Source: Puffinus mauretanicus
Taxonomy: Eukaryota > Chordata > Aves > Procellariiformes > Procellariidae
Length of the DNA stretch: 64,000 bases
NCBI GenBank assembly: GCA_023333565.1
Contig: JAJKFH010003627.1
Location: 5,995,501 to 6,059,500 of the forward strand
Direction of reading: 5' to 3'
The position numbers and the translations under genes are program-made. Positions 1 through 11,349 of the stretch are shown piece after piece (the first letter of the stretch is position 1; every line of letters starts with the position of its first letter). The notes under the pieces were generated by a model, which saw nothing but the letters and a program-made list of their open reading frames with translations, ran no database searches and was not told the DNA's origin.

Positions 1-1360
1 CTGCAGTATGGATGGGTGAAATGCCCCATCATCAGCTGTCAGCTGCCATTGGATGATCAGAAGACTTCAATATTTAAAACAGACTTTTAAACCAGATGCA
101 GTGCTAGATTAAAAACTATAAACCTGTTTAATTGTTTGGCATTATGCAAGGAACGGTTTGTTTAATTAGAAGGTATTTGGCAACTTGTTAGATTGTAAAA
201 TGTTTGACAATATGCCAGTCAGACCCTTGAAGCGATAATAGCAACATAGGACTTGTGCATGTTGTACATTTTGTGCCACATGTGGGGTACATGTCTTACA
301 ATGGAACCATTTTGAAGTGGATTTATTGGCTGGGGAAAGTGTCGGTTGAGCAATGCAATTATTTTGCAAAATAGCTACTGCATAAGCAAAGTCAGTGAAG
401 GATTTCTCCAGGCACTATCCACGCAGGACATCTCTAGTTTTGGTCCTCAGGCTATCCTGCTTTTACCCTCTGCACTAGAGTGCTTGGCCCTGCACACATT
501 GGGAACCTCTGGATCTTTTTTACTAACCCCAGCATTTATCACTCCTTGGTACATGACTCAAAGCATCTCTCTTAAATCAGGATTTTAATGGCCTACTCTC
601 TCATCTGGTTGAAGAGATAAAAGACATTAAGACAAAATGCTACTCCTATAGTGCATTAGCTTTACTGTGGTTGTCTGTGAAGGACAAGATACTACAGACA
701 TGGACAGCATAACACCCATCCAGATAAATATGAGCAAGCCATCCACATGGAGACATTTCTGCTCATATTATCATGTTTCCTGCATGTGTTTTAAAAAGTG
801 AATGTTGACTGGACACCGGCACAGTTCTTTGCCTTTTTAGAGGGGTAAGCTGACTTCATTGTGTTGAACATGTTGATACAAAAATAAACAGATGACAACT
901 CAGTAATTTCACTGATTGGAAATGTGAAGGGATCAGGTCCTTTGGGGTTATATCAGGTAACCTGGCTTCCAGTTAGAGCAGCTTTTCCCTGTGTTTTTTT
1001 CTGGCCCTTCTGGTTTTGTTCTAACAGAGAAAGAAAATGGAAATAATAGAAAATACATGAACAGAACTGGTCAAAAAATGTCAGTGCATAGTTTTATGTT
1101 AGAAATAGGCAAATTTGAATCCAGCTTGGCTCAGCAAAGCATTCTGATACTAACAACTACATTTTTGGCATGAGAGGAATAACAACTAATCATTTTGATT
1201 TCTTTCCTTTTGTTCTTTAAACGCTAAAATGTTATGTGTCAGTGATAATGTTCCGATTTGCTGTTTGAACATATAGTGCACACCAGTTATTACAGTACAT
1301 AAATGTGTGCATCCTTTCATACTTAACATTATGTTTCATCATTGAAAGCTAAAGACCTTG
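1..1360. other. Non-genic AT-rich DNA, no feature recognised
   Basis: Unique-looking AT-rich sequence. Reading frames here are short (80 codons or fewer), lack known domains and are interrupted in the way expected of noncoding DNA. I see no repeat I can name. A small untranslated exon or diverged repeat could be missed by eye. Confidence 0.5.
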
Positions 1361-1361
1361 A

Positions 1362-1875
1362 GAGACATTACCAACCATATCTTCCTCCATCCTGTTTTTA
1401 AAGACCTACAGTGGCAGAGACTCCAATCCCTTCCCAGGCAATCTATCCCTGTGGTTTTCTTCCTTCCACTTAAAAAGTTTTTCCTCCTGTCTAACCCAAA
1501 CAACCACTACTGCAATTTAAGCCCATTGCTTCTTGCCTTGTCCCTAGTGGATATCGAGAAGAGTTCATTACCTCTGTCTTTGCAGCAGTCTTTAACATAT
1601 TTGAAGACTGTTATCACGACTGTCTCACAGTTGTCTTTTTTCTAGACTAAACAATCCAAGTTCTGTCAATCTTTTCCACAGAAGTTCTATTTTCAGTCCT
1701 TCTCCTCATCTTTGTCATTTTCTGCTGGATTTTCTTTTATGTAGCCATTACACTGTCTTCTTTCTGTCACATCCTTGGTTTTATCTTTGTAGCCAGAATG
1801 ATTTTCCTCCAGGTGCCCATGTACTGGCTGGTACAATTCAAACTTGAGGTGGTGTGGCATTGCTGTTATACCCCT
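1362..1875 (-). mobile_element. Old CR1 LINE fragment (ORF2 C-terminal region and 3' side)
   Basis: Read on the minus strand, this stretch follows the pattern of the CR1 ORF2 C-terminal region. On the plus strand the recognisable landmarks, in order, are the antisense of the final ORF2 codons (about 1395-1500), the 'CAATTTAAGCCCATTGCTTC' block (about 1514-1533), the 'ATATTTGAAGACTGTTATCA' block (about 1597-1616) and the 'AGACTAAACAA' block (about 1645). It is strongly diverged with many frame-breaking indels, so it is an old copy, older than the CR1 at 51.6-53.2 kb. Homology fades after about 1830, where extra unrelated bases seem to be inserted. The 5' part and the 3' tail are missing. CR1 is the dominant LINE of birds and other sauropsids; this copy cannot encode a working protein. 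Family call is fairly sure; boundaries are approximate. Confidence 0.75.
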
Positions 1876-2021
1876 AGTAAATAACAACAGCATGCCATGA
1901 ACCAGATCACCAGAAATTACTGACATAACATCAACTCAGCCATAGACATCAGGGCTCTGCGTTGAAATATGGAGAGGTTAAGTAACAACAGTCAGCTCAA
2001 GCTGATCATTGGCATGAAAGG

Positions 2022-2094
2022 CTTTTTTTTTTCTTTTTCTTTTCCTTTTTCTTTCCTTCTCCTTTCTTCTTTTCTTTTCTTTTCTTTTCTTTTC

Positions 2095-2125
<31 letters not shown>

Positions 2126-2228
2126 CTTTTCTTTTCTTTTCTTTTCTTTTCTTTTCTCTTTTCTTTTCTCTTTTCTTTTCTTTTCTTTTCTTTTCTTTTC
2201 TTTTCTTTTCTTTTCTTTTCTTTTCTCT
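2022..2228. repeat. 207-bp pure pyrimidine tract, mostly (TTTTC)n microsatellite
   Basis: Every base from 2022 to 2228 on the plus strand is T or C. From about 2066 onward it is an almost perfect TTTTC pentamer array with a few TCTTT/TTTTTC slips. The array then decays into a T-rich flank (2230-2270). Long mirror-symmetric homopurine-homopyrimidine DNA of this kind can form intramolecular triplexes (H-DNA) and is length-polymorphic; that is known for the class and not shown here. The apparent K/E/R-rich and F/S/L-rich reading frames across it are artefacts of the repeat. Confidence 0.97.
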
Positions 2229-2269
2229 GCTTTTGTTGTTTTTTTTTCTTTTTTTCTTTTATTTTCAAA

Positions 2270-4085
2270 GAAGAATTTTAATGAAAAAATGTTGGAATGA
2301 GGTCTATAAGCAAAATATCACTGGGATGTAGGAAACTTCTCAGGAAGTTGGTTGCCTTTGAAAAATATTGGGGGGCATAGTTTTCTTGTCAGGTCAAAAT
2401 AGTGATTTTTATTTTATTAAAATCAACTGTTTGAAAATCTGAAATTGTTGGGAAAAAAGGATGCCTGGCAAGTGTGCCTAACTGTATGAAAACCACCGAC
2501 CAGGTCTTTAACTTGTGGTATGAATGCTATTTCCATCTGGGTCATTAGCAAACATTTCAGCAATACAAAACTCCAAACTACTCTGATCTAGTATCATAAG
2601 CAACAAACTTTACCATGTCTATTATCTTCCTAAATATACTCCCCAGAATCACCCAGAAGTGACAGACCTAACACGCCAGTGGTGACTAACATTTATGGTG
2701 TTCCTCTGTATGCAACACCACAAGGTGTCTATTATATAAATCTGGGCTTTTTTCATGCCACATAGATCTCTGAATAAATACAAGGAAAGATAATTATTTC
2801 AGCACAAGTCTTAGTATGGAGATTTGGAGAAAGGAGGTAAATATTTATTCCTACATTTATTTCTTGGAAAGCTGTCTTGGCTATAAACTGTTCCAGGCTT
2901 GTAAATTCCTCTCTGAAAGCTAGTCACAGACATATCTCAGAGAGGTTCAGAATGTGCTTTTGTTTCAGATAAGCTATATATGCTTCAGAGACTTATCTGG
3001 CTCTCCCCTAAAGGTCTTCAGTTTGCAAAGTTGAGCTAGAAGTATCCTGACAAAATGCTTCTATACCTGATTTTTTTCTACTTTTCCTTGCACTGAAATT
3101 AGAAGAATAGCATTTCAGATGGTTCCTGCAGCGCGCTCTCTTGCTGGCCCTGATCAGAAATAGGAAACGCAACAGAAAGCAAAATTGAGCCACTGTGTAT
3201 TAAAAGGGCACACATGGAGTTATGGGCAAAGTATCCCAGTAGACCTGCTTTAGTCAAATCCAAGTGACTGGGGTCCATCCAGGAGAAACTTAATTTAAGT
3301 CTCTGTCCTCATTGTGCAGGAGATCATGCACAGCAGGGTCACTGTGACAGTCCCTACATTTTCTTGCCTCTGCAGGGCATGCAAAGGAGATTCTGCCCTT
3401 TGTTTATTTTTTAATAAAGCTAACATGTTGACTAGTTCACCTTTTCCACTGATTTTCCTTTTCAAAAAAGGCCAGAGCACTGATATGCCCAGGGAAGGCT
3501 ATGGTGAGCTTATGGGCAGTTGCTACCCTTCGCTGCTGTGTTCATGCAGGCATTGGGCACTCAAGCACAAACCAGGCAGTCGCAGGGTAAGTAGTCCTTC
3601 AGCTAAGCATTTTGCTTTGCTGGGTATGACTCTCCTAAACAGAAGTCTTCCATGTTTATACTAAAATTAAATGCTGTTGAAAAACAGCATCCCAGGCCTT
3701 GGGAAAAAGCCAAACAAACAAACCAACCCAGCCCTTTAAATTTTTTTTCTGAAGAATCCTGTCCTGCCTCATGGATGTTGTGTTCTCTTTCATTGCATCG
3801 TTACCAATACCGCCTGGGAATAGCCCTTTTCAGCTGGCAGCCTTGGGCACCTGCTGCATCAAAACCTCCTGTCCTGAGGTGATCTGAGCTGCAGGTTGGT
3901 TGAAAAATCAGCTCCTTTCATTTCTGGTTGTAACTGGAAACCACAATGATAAAAAGCATGTTGGATACTCAAGTTGGCATCTAAACTGTTCTTCCTTCCA
4001 GGGATCCACTCTCAGAGATCATCTCTGATGAGCCTTCACGTTACAGCCAGCTGGTTAGAGAAGGAACTGTGGGAATTTCACTGAC
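2270..4085. other. Non-genic unique DNA
   Basis: AT-rich sequence without a recognised gene or repeat. The longest frame (3314-3664, plus, 116 codons) has no domain, signal or codon-like regularity I recognise and overlaps frames of similar length on the other strand. I treat it as chance. Confidence 0.45.
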
Positions 4086-4210
4086 ATATTATTATCATCA
4101 TTGTTTAACATTCACATGCGCTTGGGACCTTTTGCAGATCTCACCCTCTTTGTGAGCACAAAATACACTAAAAAAATCATGGTCCCAAAGAGCTTGTTAT
4201 CTAGTTGGCA
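4086..4210 (+). repeat. Remnant of an ancient amniote interspersed repeat
   Basis: The stretch opens with an ATT/ATC-rich run (4089-4104), passes a 'TTGTGAGCACAAAATACACT' segment and reaches 'GGTCCCAAAGAGCTTGTTAT' (4181-4200). This order resembles a high-copy element familiar from turtle and crocodilian genomes, which carries a 'TGTACAAACACA' region followed by a 'CCCAAAGAGCTTACAATCTA' block. I do not name the family. Divergence is high and the call rests on the order of these blocks. Confidence 0.45.
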
Positions 4211-6585
4211 AAAAAAAGCCCATCCCTGAAACCACAGAGGATGAGGATTGTAATTGTAAGATAGAGATGGGGGGGTTTTTTGCAATAAAACTCTTGTGCT
4301 GGGAAATACTGGACCTGTTAATATAGCACTGACTAGGTTACATACATGGTTTTAGCATTTAGTTTGGACATCTTCAGCTCCCACAGATCCGTATGTTTTA
4401 TTGGTGGCCAGGACTCAATCCTTTTTATCAAAAAGGATCAATTCAGCCAAATGCCAGGTAAAGAGAGAAATTTCCCTTGGTATCTCCCATCAGTTCTGCC
4501 CTTCTCCTTTGGAGCATGCTTCGCCTCCAGCCAGTGGGCCATCTTACACATGCAGTAGGGAAATTCAACTTAAGTCAAGGGGAGAGGGCTACTCATTTTG
4601 TGTCCATCCATCCCAGTGTCAGAGGAGACCTCCTCTTTCTCACAGCTGCTGAAGGGTTTCTGGTAATCAGCGGGACCTTGTGCTTTTCCTCCTGGCGTCA
4701 GCAACTTTCCCCTTTTATCACATTTGCTGCTGACTCCTTCCAGTCTGCTGCTCCTTGCAGCTGTCTGCCAAAACCAATATTCTCACAGCTGCCAGAGGCA
4801 GCTTAGACTGGCACATCATAAAAGGCAGCAAGGGCCACATTTTCAGATTAAAATAAACCCAGCCACTTCAGCGCGTTCTGACAATGTGTTTGACACGCCT
4901 GTGCTGTGGCCTCACTCCTTGGCTCTGACAAGACACAGACATGACAATGGCAGCTCACATGGGCATCTTCGTCCCTCTCCATATGCCCACCAGGAGTGGC
5001 CTGTAGGATGACACAGTGCCATAGACCTAATCCTGCTCCTCCCTCATACCCACCTTTTTTCCTTGGGATTACAGAGGACTGTGGTTGAATACCAAACTGA
5101 CCCTGTTGCCTTTGGTAGGACCTAGCTCCTAGCCTTGCCATGAATAGGTGCATCTACTGTTAACTTATTTATTGCCACCTCCTGAAACTGGTAGGAATAG
5201 GAAGAGACCTTGGCCATTACAGTACAATACATCTTGTTTTGGAAGGAGGTTACCCTCTGTGTCCATCTGCAACTAGTAGCAAAAGAGAAGAGCATCTCTA
5301 CATGTTCTGAGCCAGCACTACAATCTTCTTTTCTGAGAAAAAAATGATGAAACTGGCACAGCAGCCTACAATTCCAGAGGACAGGAATTCCTAACCCAGG
5401 TGGTCCTTTCCCATTTGCGGTTCCAAAGAAAACTGGCTTGCGAACAATGTGTAACAGGAAAGAAATTCAATGCAAAACAAAAAGAGCAAGTCCTGGGCAG
5501 TGCTTGAACTTTCTGCTTTGGGTAGAAATTATATTCGCAGGCTTTGAAGGCATAAGGACTCTTTGCATTTTTACTTAAGTCAGTCGGTAAAGTCATTTGA
5601 AATTCTCTGGGGAAAGGTCCCAGGGCATGTGTTTATGGGTCACTGAGGGTGAAAACTCTTAATCCCAGTCATAGGGTAGCAATCAGGGTTTACTGAAAAC
5701 TCATCTTGCAAGGACACAAGCTCCCACATGCATGCTAATACAATGGGGGCACATGGTGTAGCACACTAACCCCTTTTAAGGATCAACAGTGATCTAGGGG
5801 TCCGTCTTTATCTGTTTCTACTTCTGACACCGTGAAGCAGGCATAGTGTTTTGGGTCAAGTGCCAGACTGCCTTACTGTTTATTTTCCCAGATTTCTACC
5901 TCACTACTGTTGTCCCCTTTGGCATACTACAAATGAGTCGACAAGTTCGCAGCATCCCCTCCTGCCACCTCCCTTCACCCAATGCTAGGATGCTTCAGAC
6001 AGAGAGGTTGGTTCATAGGCTCAGTGAAACTTTACAGCCACCATGAAGCATTGTCCAACCTCTAGACTGCTACCATCAGGAGTTTGGCATCAGTGCTATG
6101 AAAATCACTGGGCGTTTCCCATCACAATACTCACTAGCCAATTGCTGTTGATCTTGCCAGACATTTATTATTTGAACTGAAGTTGTTCTTCTTTCTCCAT
6201 ACTCCTACTGAACCTGTTCTTTTGAAACAAAGGCTTGAAATTTGGCTGGAAAATGTCTTTAGGTGTAGCCTTTTGTTGTCATATGAAAATCCACCCAAAT
6301 TTGATCGAGTGAAATTAAAGAGTACACCATGTCTGGAGCCAGAAGCTGTTTTTTAACATAGTAATGTTGATGCGTTAGATTTAAGGACATTTCTATCAGC
6401 TGCAGTTAGTGGAGCTAATCAAGAACCTTTCTAGGTCTCTCTCATTCTGCCTCTCCCTGGCCCTCTTCATTTGTGGGAAAATCTTTGGGGATAAAGAGCT
6501 GTTTCCTGCTTCTTCTGGGGGTGGGAAACACATCTTGTGCTGGGTAGCTTATCCATTCATACCATCTCTATAAACTGATGGTGGG
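4211..6585. other. Non-genic unique DNA
   Basis: Overlapping short frames at 4346-5153 on both strands run through pyrimidine-rich DNA (about 4480-4800 plus) and show no recognisable protein features. No tRNA, promoter cluster or named repeat seen. Confidence 0.45.
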
Positions 6586-6586
6586 A

Positions 6587-6632
6587 ATAACTCAAGTATT
6601 TCAGTGGAGTTAAAATGGTGATACATTGTGAG
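6587..6632. repeat. Short copy of an old amniote repeat (TCARTGGAGTTA motif)
   Basis: 'TTTCAGTGGAGTTAAAATGG' (6599-6618) with flanking bases resembles the palindromic core of an old repeat, common in reptile and bird DNA, that carries 'TCAATGGAGTTACAC' next to a 'GGTGTAAAT' segment. A clearer copy lies at 7759-7838. The family name is not assigned. Confidence 0.35.
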
Positions 6633-6639
6633 ATGCATC

Positions 6640-7757
6640 TTCCTTACTCACAGCCATCTGAATTGCTCCGATTTTAACACAGTTATAAAATCAATGAGAT
6701 GAGTCTCTCTCTAGAGGTGACTGTGTCTCTACATTGAGCATGGAAGGAGCTCAAACATTGCCTAGACTGGATGTCTAAATTTTGCATGGGTGAAGTTAGT
6801 GCCAGTGTGAAAGAAAAGGCCCTCATAAATCTTGGCTATGGAAGCTGAGAATGTTATGGCTTTCAATCAGCTGCCACTTGTATGCTTCATTAGCAAACAA
6901 CTTTCTACTGTTTTTTTAACTTCTTGGAGCTGTTTCTTAATTTCTTAGTGAAAAATTTTCCCATGAGAAGGCAGGGTGTCATCTCATTCAAAAGTCTTCC
7001 CTAGGAAACAGTTGATTTTTAAAGGATTTTTTTGCTAAGAAAATGAAGATAAAATATTTCCCATCAGCGTTGTGCTCTGTATCAGCCAGGGTGTTCCTCA
7101 TGGAAGTTGCAGTTCTGAGTTCATCATGACCTTGTCTTCTCCTGAACTGAATATTGTTTTTTTCTAATTTTAGTTGCCTCAAAGGCAAGCAGTTAGTCAA
7201 ATGGCATGTCTGGGTTCCTTATCTAGTCAGTACAGAGAGCAAAGTATCTCCAAACACGCAGTGATCTGTTGTATCTGAGATGTGGTGTTCAGGATGAAAT
7301 GACTTGCACTCTAGATGGGCTCATCCCTCTCTTTTACTGATTTTAGAAGACAATTTTTAGACAACTGCAGTTATAGGAAATGAATCTGAGCCTCCTATGA
7401 CTGAAGTGTCAGTGCCTCAGGATACTCCTTACGTTTGGATAAGAACTAATTGAAATCTGATAACACCTTTCTTCCACTGGGGGAAAAATTGGTACTCTCC
7501 TCTTCTGCTCTGACATGGGATAAAACAAGTATGTGAATTTCCCATGAGTCGGATATTTTTTTCCCATCCATTGCTTTTTTTTATGCTGTGATGCTATATG
7601 TGGAGTTGTAAAAGAAGGAAAGTTTGCCAAAAATATCAACTCTTCCTAACCAGCATGACAGATACAATATATGCAATACAGATGGAAGACGGCACAGCGC
7701 GGACACTTTTATGGCATGAAGATTCTCAGCACTGTCAAAAGCAGACTGTAAAAACAA
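6640..7757. other. Non-genic unique DNA
   Basis: No recognisable gene or repeat. Short frames on both strands overlap one another (for example 7581-7778 minus against 7598-7792 plus) and look like chance. Confidence 0.45.
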
Positions 7758-7758
7758 T

Positions 7759-7838
7759 AGGCCTGACTTTCCTCCCATCTGTCCTGGTGTAAATCAGATA
7801 TAAATCCAGAAGAGCTGCACCTCTATAAAATCAAGAAG
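7759..7838 (+). repeat. Copy of an old amniote repeat (GGCCTGA...GGTGTAAATCAG motif)
   Basis: The sequence starts 'AGGCCTGACTTTCCTCCCAT' (7759-7778), and 'CTGGTGTAAATCAGATATAA' (7783-7802) follows. This order is characteristic of a repeat widely seen in turtle, crocodile and bird DNA, in which GGCCTGATTCT leads to TGGTGTAAATCAG and then to a TGAAGTCAATGG core. The expected core is degraded after 7805. I recognise the pattern but do not assign a family name. Confidence 0.5.
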
Positions 7839-8364
7839 TGAGAAGAACTGGCAACTGGACCCATCCCACCTTCTAATCCCTGCAATAATTCAAGTTAACA
7901 CCACGTTACAGACCAACTTTTATGAAAGGCAAGAGGAGAAATGGGCTTAAGTTTTATGTGGAAATTGAAGGTTTGCATAAATTCCTGTCCTCCCCTTTTT
8001 ATATGCTTACAGCTTCTGAAACTTAGCAAATCTAAGTTACAAAACTAGATATTCTTTCAGGAAAAAGCTGTATCACTCACAACAAAATATGTAGCCTAAT
8101 CACTGCTGTCCAGGTTTCACCCCAACTCCTGTTTCTCCTCCCCCCCTGAAACTACAGAAAAATCTTCCTGATCCTCAGCCTGTTACGGTTCTTAACCTAC
8201 CAGAAGTAAGATGGCAAATTGATACAGAAGCAACATGAAAAGAGATGACTGAGAAGGGGAGAAATAAATGTCTGTAAAATCATGACTGGCCTGCAGAAGA
8301 TGAAAACAGAATAATTTTTCACTCTATTCCAACACAATAACAGGAAAGAATAAAACAAACCAGA

Positions 8365-8575
8365 AAGTTGAAGACAAGGTTAAAAAAAAAGTTAGTTCTT
8401 CATAGAGCATGTAGTTAAGCAGTGGAAATGCTTGCCACAGGAGATTGTGGAAAGTAAAGGTTTGTAAGAGCTCAAAAAGTTTTTTTGGGGAAAAAGCCCA
8501 AATCTACCAAGAAATGTTAAATACTCCAACACAGGAAGTCACCTGAACCATACCATGCCAAATCCTGAGGGCTGT
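8365..8575 (+). mobile_element. Old CR1 LINE 3' region fragment
   Basis: On the plus strand the stretch follows the end of CR1 ORF2 and its early 3' UTR. A 'TTCTTCATAGAGCATGTAGT' block (8396-8415) corresponds to the conserved region just before the ORF2 stop. It is followed by a 'GTGGAAATGCTTGCCACAGG' block (8422-8441) and a degenerate segment. The match to 3' UTR patterns becomes weak beyond about 8520. It is highly diverged, with no open frame and no octamer tail. Ends are approximate. Confidence 0.6.
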
Positions 8576-8599
8576 TCTATGGAAATATCCCTACATGTG

Positions 8600-10785
8600 C
8601 TCCCTGGATCATTATCCTGGACATTCAATGTAGGCTGACTTTGAACAGAGGGATGGACCTTTGGCCTGCCTGCACATGGTTGTTCTTATGTCAATGCATG
8701 GGATGCAACCTGCTGGGGCAACGTCTGCATCTCTTGATCTGGGAACGGGTATGACTGCAGAATCCACATGTTCTTCCAAAAACAACTCTTGACTTGTGCT
8801 CATCCCCAGATGTCTGGCATTGCATGTTGCCTACCCGGCAAGCCAGTTGTAGGAGACCTGGCTGAGTCTCAGGTTCACATGGTAGCTTCCTTCCTTCCTT
8901 GTTGATCCTGTCAGTCCCACATCCTGCTGTCAGCTGCAGAGTGACTCAAAATCCTTTTGACAATCCCTCAAGGCTGTGATCCAGAACCCCAGCATTTAAT
9001 AATCATGCTATCCAAGCCATTTAAATCATGGATAAAGAAAGAACAAAGTGAAATCTGCTCTCTGAGCCCAGCTGCACACATAATAGAGGGTTTTTACAGC
9101 CTAACCCCAACGGGGCATTGCAAACCCTCATTGACTCAAGAAGCCAGAAGATATTCTCCACAGGAGAGAGTGCAATTCTGGTATACAACCCATCTGGATC
9201 AATGCAGAAGGAAACAAGGCAGATGAAAAGAAATATGTGGGACATTGCTAGAGGATGAAGGCATAAAAACTGGCCCAAGCAGGACCACAGCAAATTTCCC
9301 AGTAATACAGCATCATCAAAATGAATGAGAGAGAGTAGAGCATAGGATTGGAGAGCTAAGGGTCTACGCATGCTGGGGAAAGGGCCAGATGACTGACTTT
9401 GCAGTGCTTGAAATCAGACATCTGTTAAGAATTGTACGTGACAAACTCTTTGCAGAGAGTTAATGAGGTCACTAGAAATGGCTCAACATAATAAATTTAA
9501 TGAGGTAATAAAAATAATTAGAAATGGCCTGGCTTGTAAGAGTTTGGATCTGAACTTCCACACAGTTCAGGGCTGTTTGGATTGAAGGCTTTTGGCTTGG
9601 CCCATTACAGAGGGAGAAGTGAAGAAGTAAACTGGAATTCATATCTGTTCTCTGCCTCTTATGTGGTTGGGTGTGTTTTCAAGGCAGTGTTTAGCCTGTT
9701 CTCATTTCTGTGTTTTTATGAGGCAGACACTGAAGTCATATTACATGTACAACAGCTACGTTGTTTGGATCTGTTTAGAGTAACAGGTATCTAGATTCTG
9801 TGACACTGAAGACCACAAGATGCTGAACAGTTAGCTGGGAAAGGAGATGTGAGGCTAGGAACCATTCAGCCTCAAATCCTCTAAAATTGGGATTTGGCTA
9901 TGTAAAATGTACACAGTAAAATCCACTATGTAATCCACCCACTTTTCAGAACTTGCAAATCCATTAGTGTCTAGCCCTTAATTACCATCTTCACTGCCCT
10001 GAAAGTTTTTCAGCTCTGGTATTAGATGACAACACAACTCAGAAGTATTTTGTCTATGGACATATACCTATGTCCCATCTAGAACTCTGCTGTGATCTGG
10101 CAGCCACAGCTACCTAAAGCCTTGGAGACTCCTGAGCCATTAATACTAGTCTTAAGCACAGCAAACTCATTTTAATATGATGATGCATATTGGTTAAAGA
10201 CCGTTTCTGTAGTGTTAGTTCAGATTTCCTGAAGGTAACCCTAGAACCTGTATCCATCCTCTGGGACAAATGTTCTGGCCACAAGATTGTTACCACTGCT
10301 TTGTTTTTTAACAAGAACCAGCCCTGTTTGGGAATCTTTGTGGAAAGAAGACTTAACAAACTGTATCCTGAATGGAGATATGTCTTTATAGCATATTGGT
10401 CTCCCACTGTAAAAGAACCTGGGAGGGAGGCGGACACTTAGTCTTGGTGGAAGGATCTCTGCAGGCACCCAGAGGAATCTGCCGCCCTACACTGACAAAA
10501 GATGCTTGAGTGTTTACTCTGGAGGTTTGAGTTACACTATAAACAGAAGATGGAAGTTTCAATATAGCTGAAATTCTAAGCTCTAAGTGTCTAAATTAGG
10601 TACATTAGATATTGTCCTGCATTAATACTTATATAATATTCAATAATGAATTATATATGCATTGTGTAAGTCAGTACGGTAGTTACTTCTTGGAGACCAA
10701 AGTGATCTCTCATACATGGTACAGCTCAAACTGAAGTTAAAGGTCGAAACTATGTGCCATTCCCTCACCTGTGCTCTGCCAAAAG
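8600..10785. other. Non-genic unique DNA
   Basis: No gene found. A local imperfect direct duplication sits at 9460-9528: the words TTAATGAGGT and TAGAAATGGC each occur twice in the same order. Frames at 9021-9371 and 10114-10437 (minus) have overlapping antisense frames and no known domain. Confidence 0.45.
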
Positions 10786-10789
10786 TCTG

Positions 10790-10880
10790 TCCAATCACAG
10801 CAGCCCTGATATTACTATCTAGGAATCGTTATCCTATATGAGTAGGCTGAGAAACAGATATGTTAAGAAAGATGAAAAAT
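10790..10880 (+). mobile_element. MIR SINE relic
   Basis: Order and wording match the MIR core in the plus orientation: 'CACAGCAGCCCTGATATTAC' (10796-10815) resembles the CACAACAACCCT region, then 'TTATCC' (10829-10834), and 'GGCTGAGAAACAGATATGTT' (10845-10864) with 'AAG' resembles the ACTGAGGCACAGAGAGGTTAAG core. MIRs are tRNA-derived SINEs that stopped moving long before birds diversified, so heavy divergence is expected. The 3' part is absent. Confidence 0.6.
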
Positions 10881-11326
10881 AATCATGCGTTTGAGGATGG
10901 GCAGGCTAATTATGCACTCCACACTTCAGCCTACTGAAAGCGCCCATGTTACGCATGTGGCACAGCCTTCACTTAATAATTGATTTCAAACTATTGATCC
11001 ATCCATGTGCTTCTTATTTCAGGTATTAGCACAACCTGCCTCATACTGCGTCTGAAATGTGGGCTTCTGTGCTGGTTTTGGCTGGGTTAGAGTTAATTTT
11101 CTTTATAGTAGCTAGTATGGGGCTGTGTTTGCGATATGTGCTGAAAACAATGTTGATAATACAGCAATGTTTTCATTACTGCTGAGCAGTGCTCACACAG
11201 AGTCGAGGCCTTTTCTGCTCCTCACACCACCCCACCAGCGAGTAGGCTGGGGGTGCACAAGAAGTTGGAAGGGGACACAGCTGGGACAGCTGACCCCAAC
11301 TGACCAAAGGGATATTCCATAGCATA

Positions 11327-11334
11327 TGACGTCA
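11327..11334. promoter_or_regulatory. Palindromic CRE/ATF site in the LTR U3
   Basis: The 8-mer TGACGTCA is the perfect consensus for CREB/ATF dimers. It sits ten bases upstream of the LTR TATA box, the usual place for a proximal activator site. Activity is inferred. Confidence 0.6.
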
Positions 11335-11343
11335 TGCTCAGCA

Positions 11344-11349
11344 TATAAA
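11344..11349 (+). promoter_or_regulatory. TATA box of the LTR
   Basis: TATAAA within 'GCATATAAAGCTGGGGG'. Transcription would be expected to start roughly 25-30 bp downstream, near 11375, if the promoter still works. A possible polyadenylation signal near 11530-11535 reads CTTAAA and appears degraded. Confidence 0.65.

Noticed and set aside
1358..1645. 95-codon plus-strand frame
   Set aside because: It is antisense to an old CR1 ORF2 fragment, so it is a shadow of repeat sequence.
1969..2331. 120-codon frame rich in F/S/L and an antisense 96-codon K/E/R-rich frame
   Set aside because: Both are translations of the (TTTTC)n tract; a pentamer array without stops is open in several phases.
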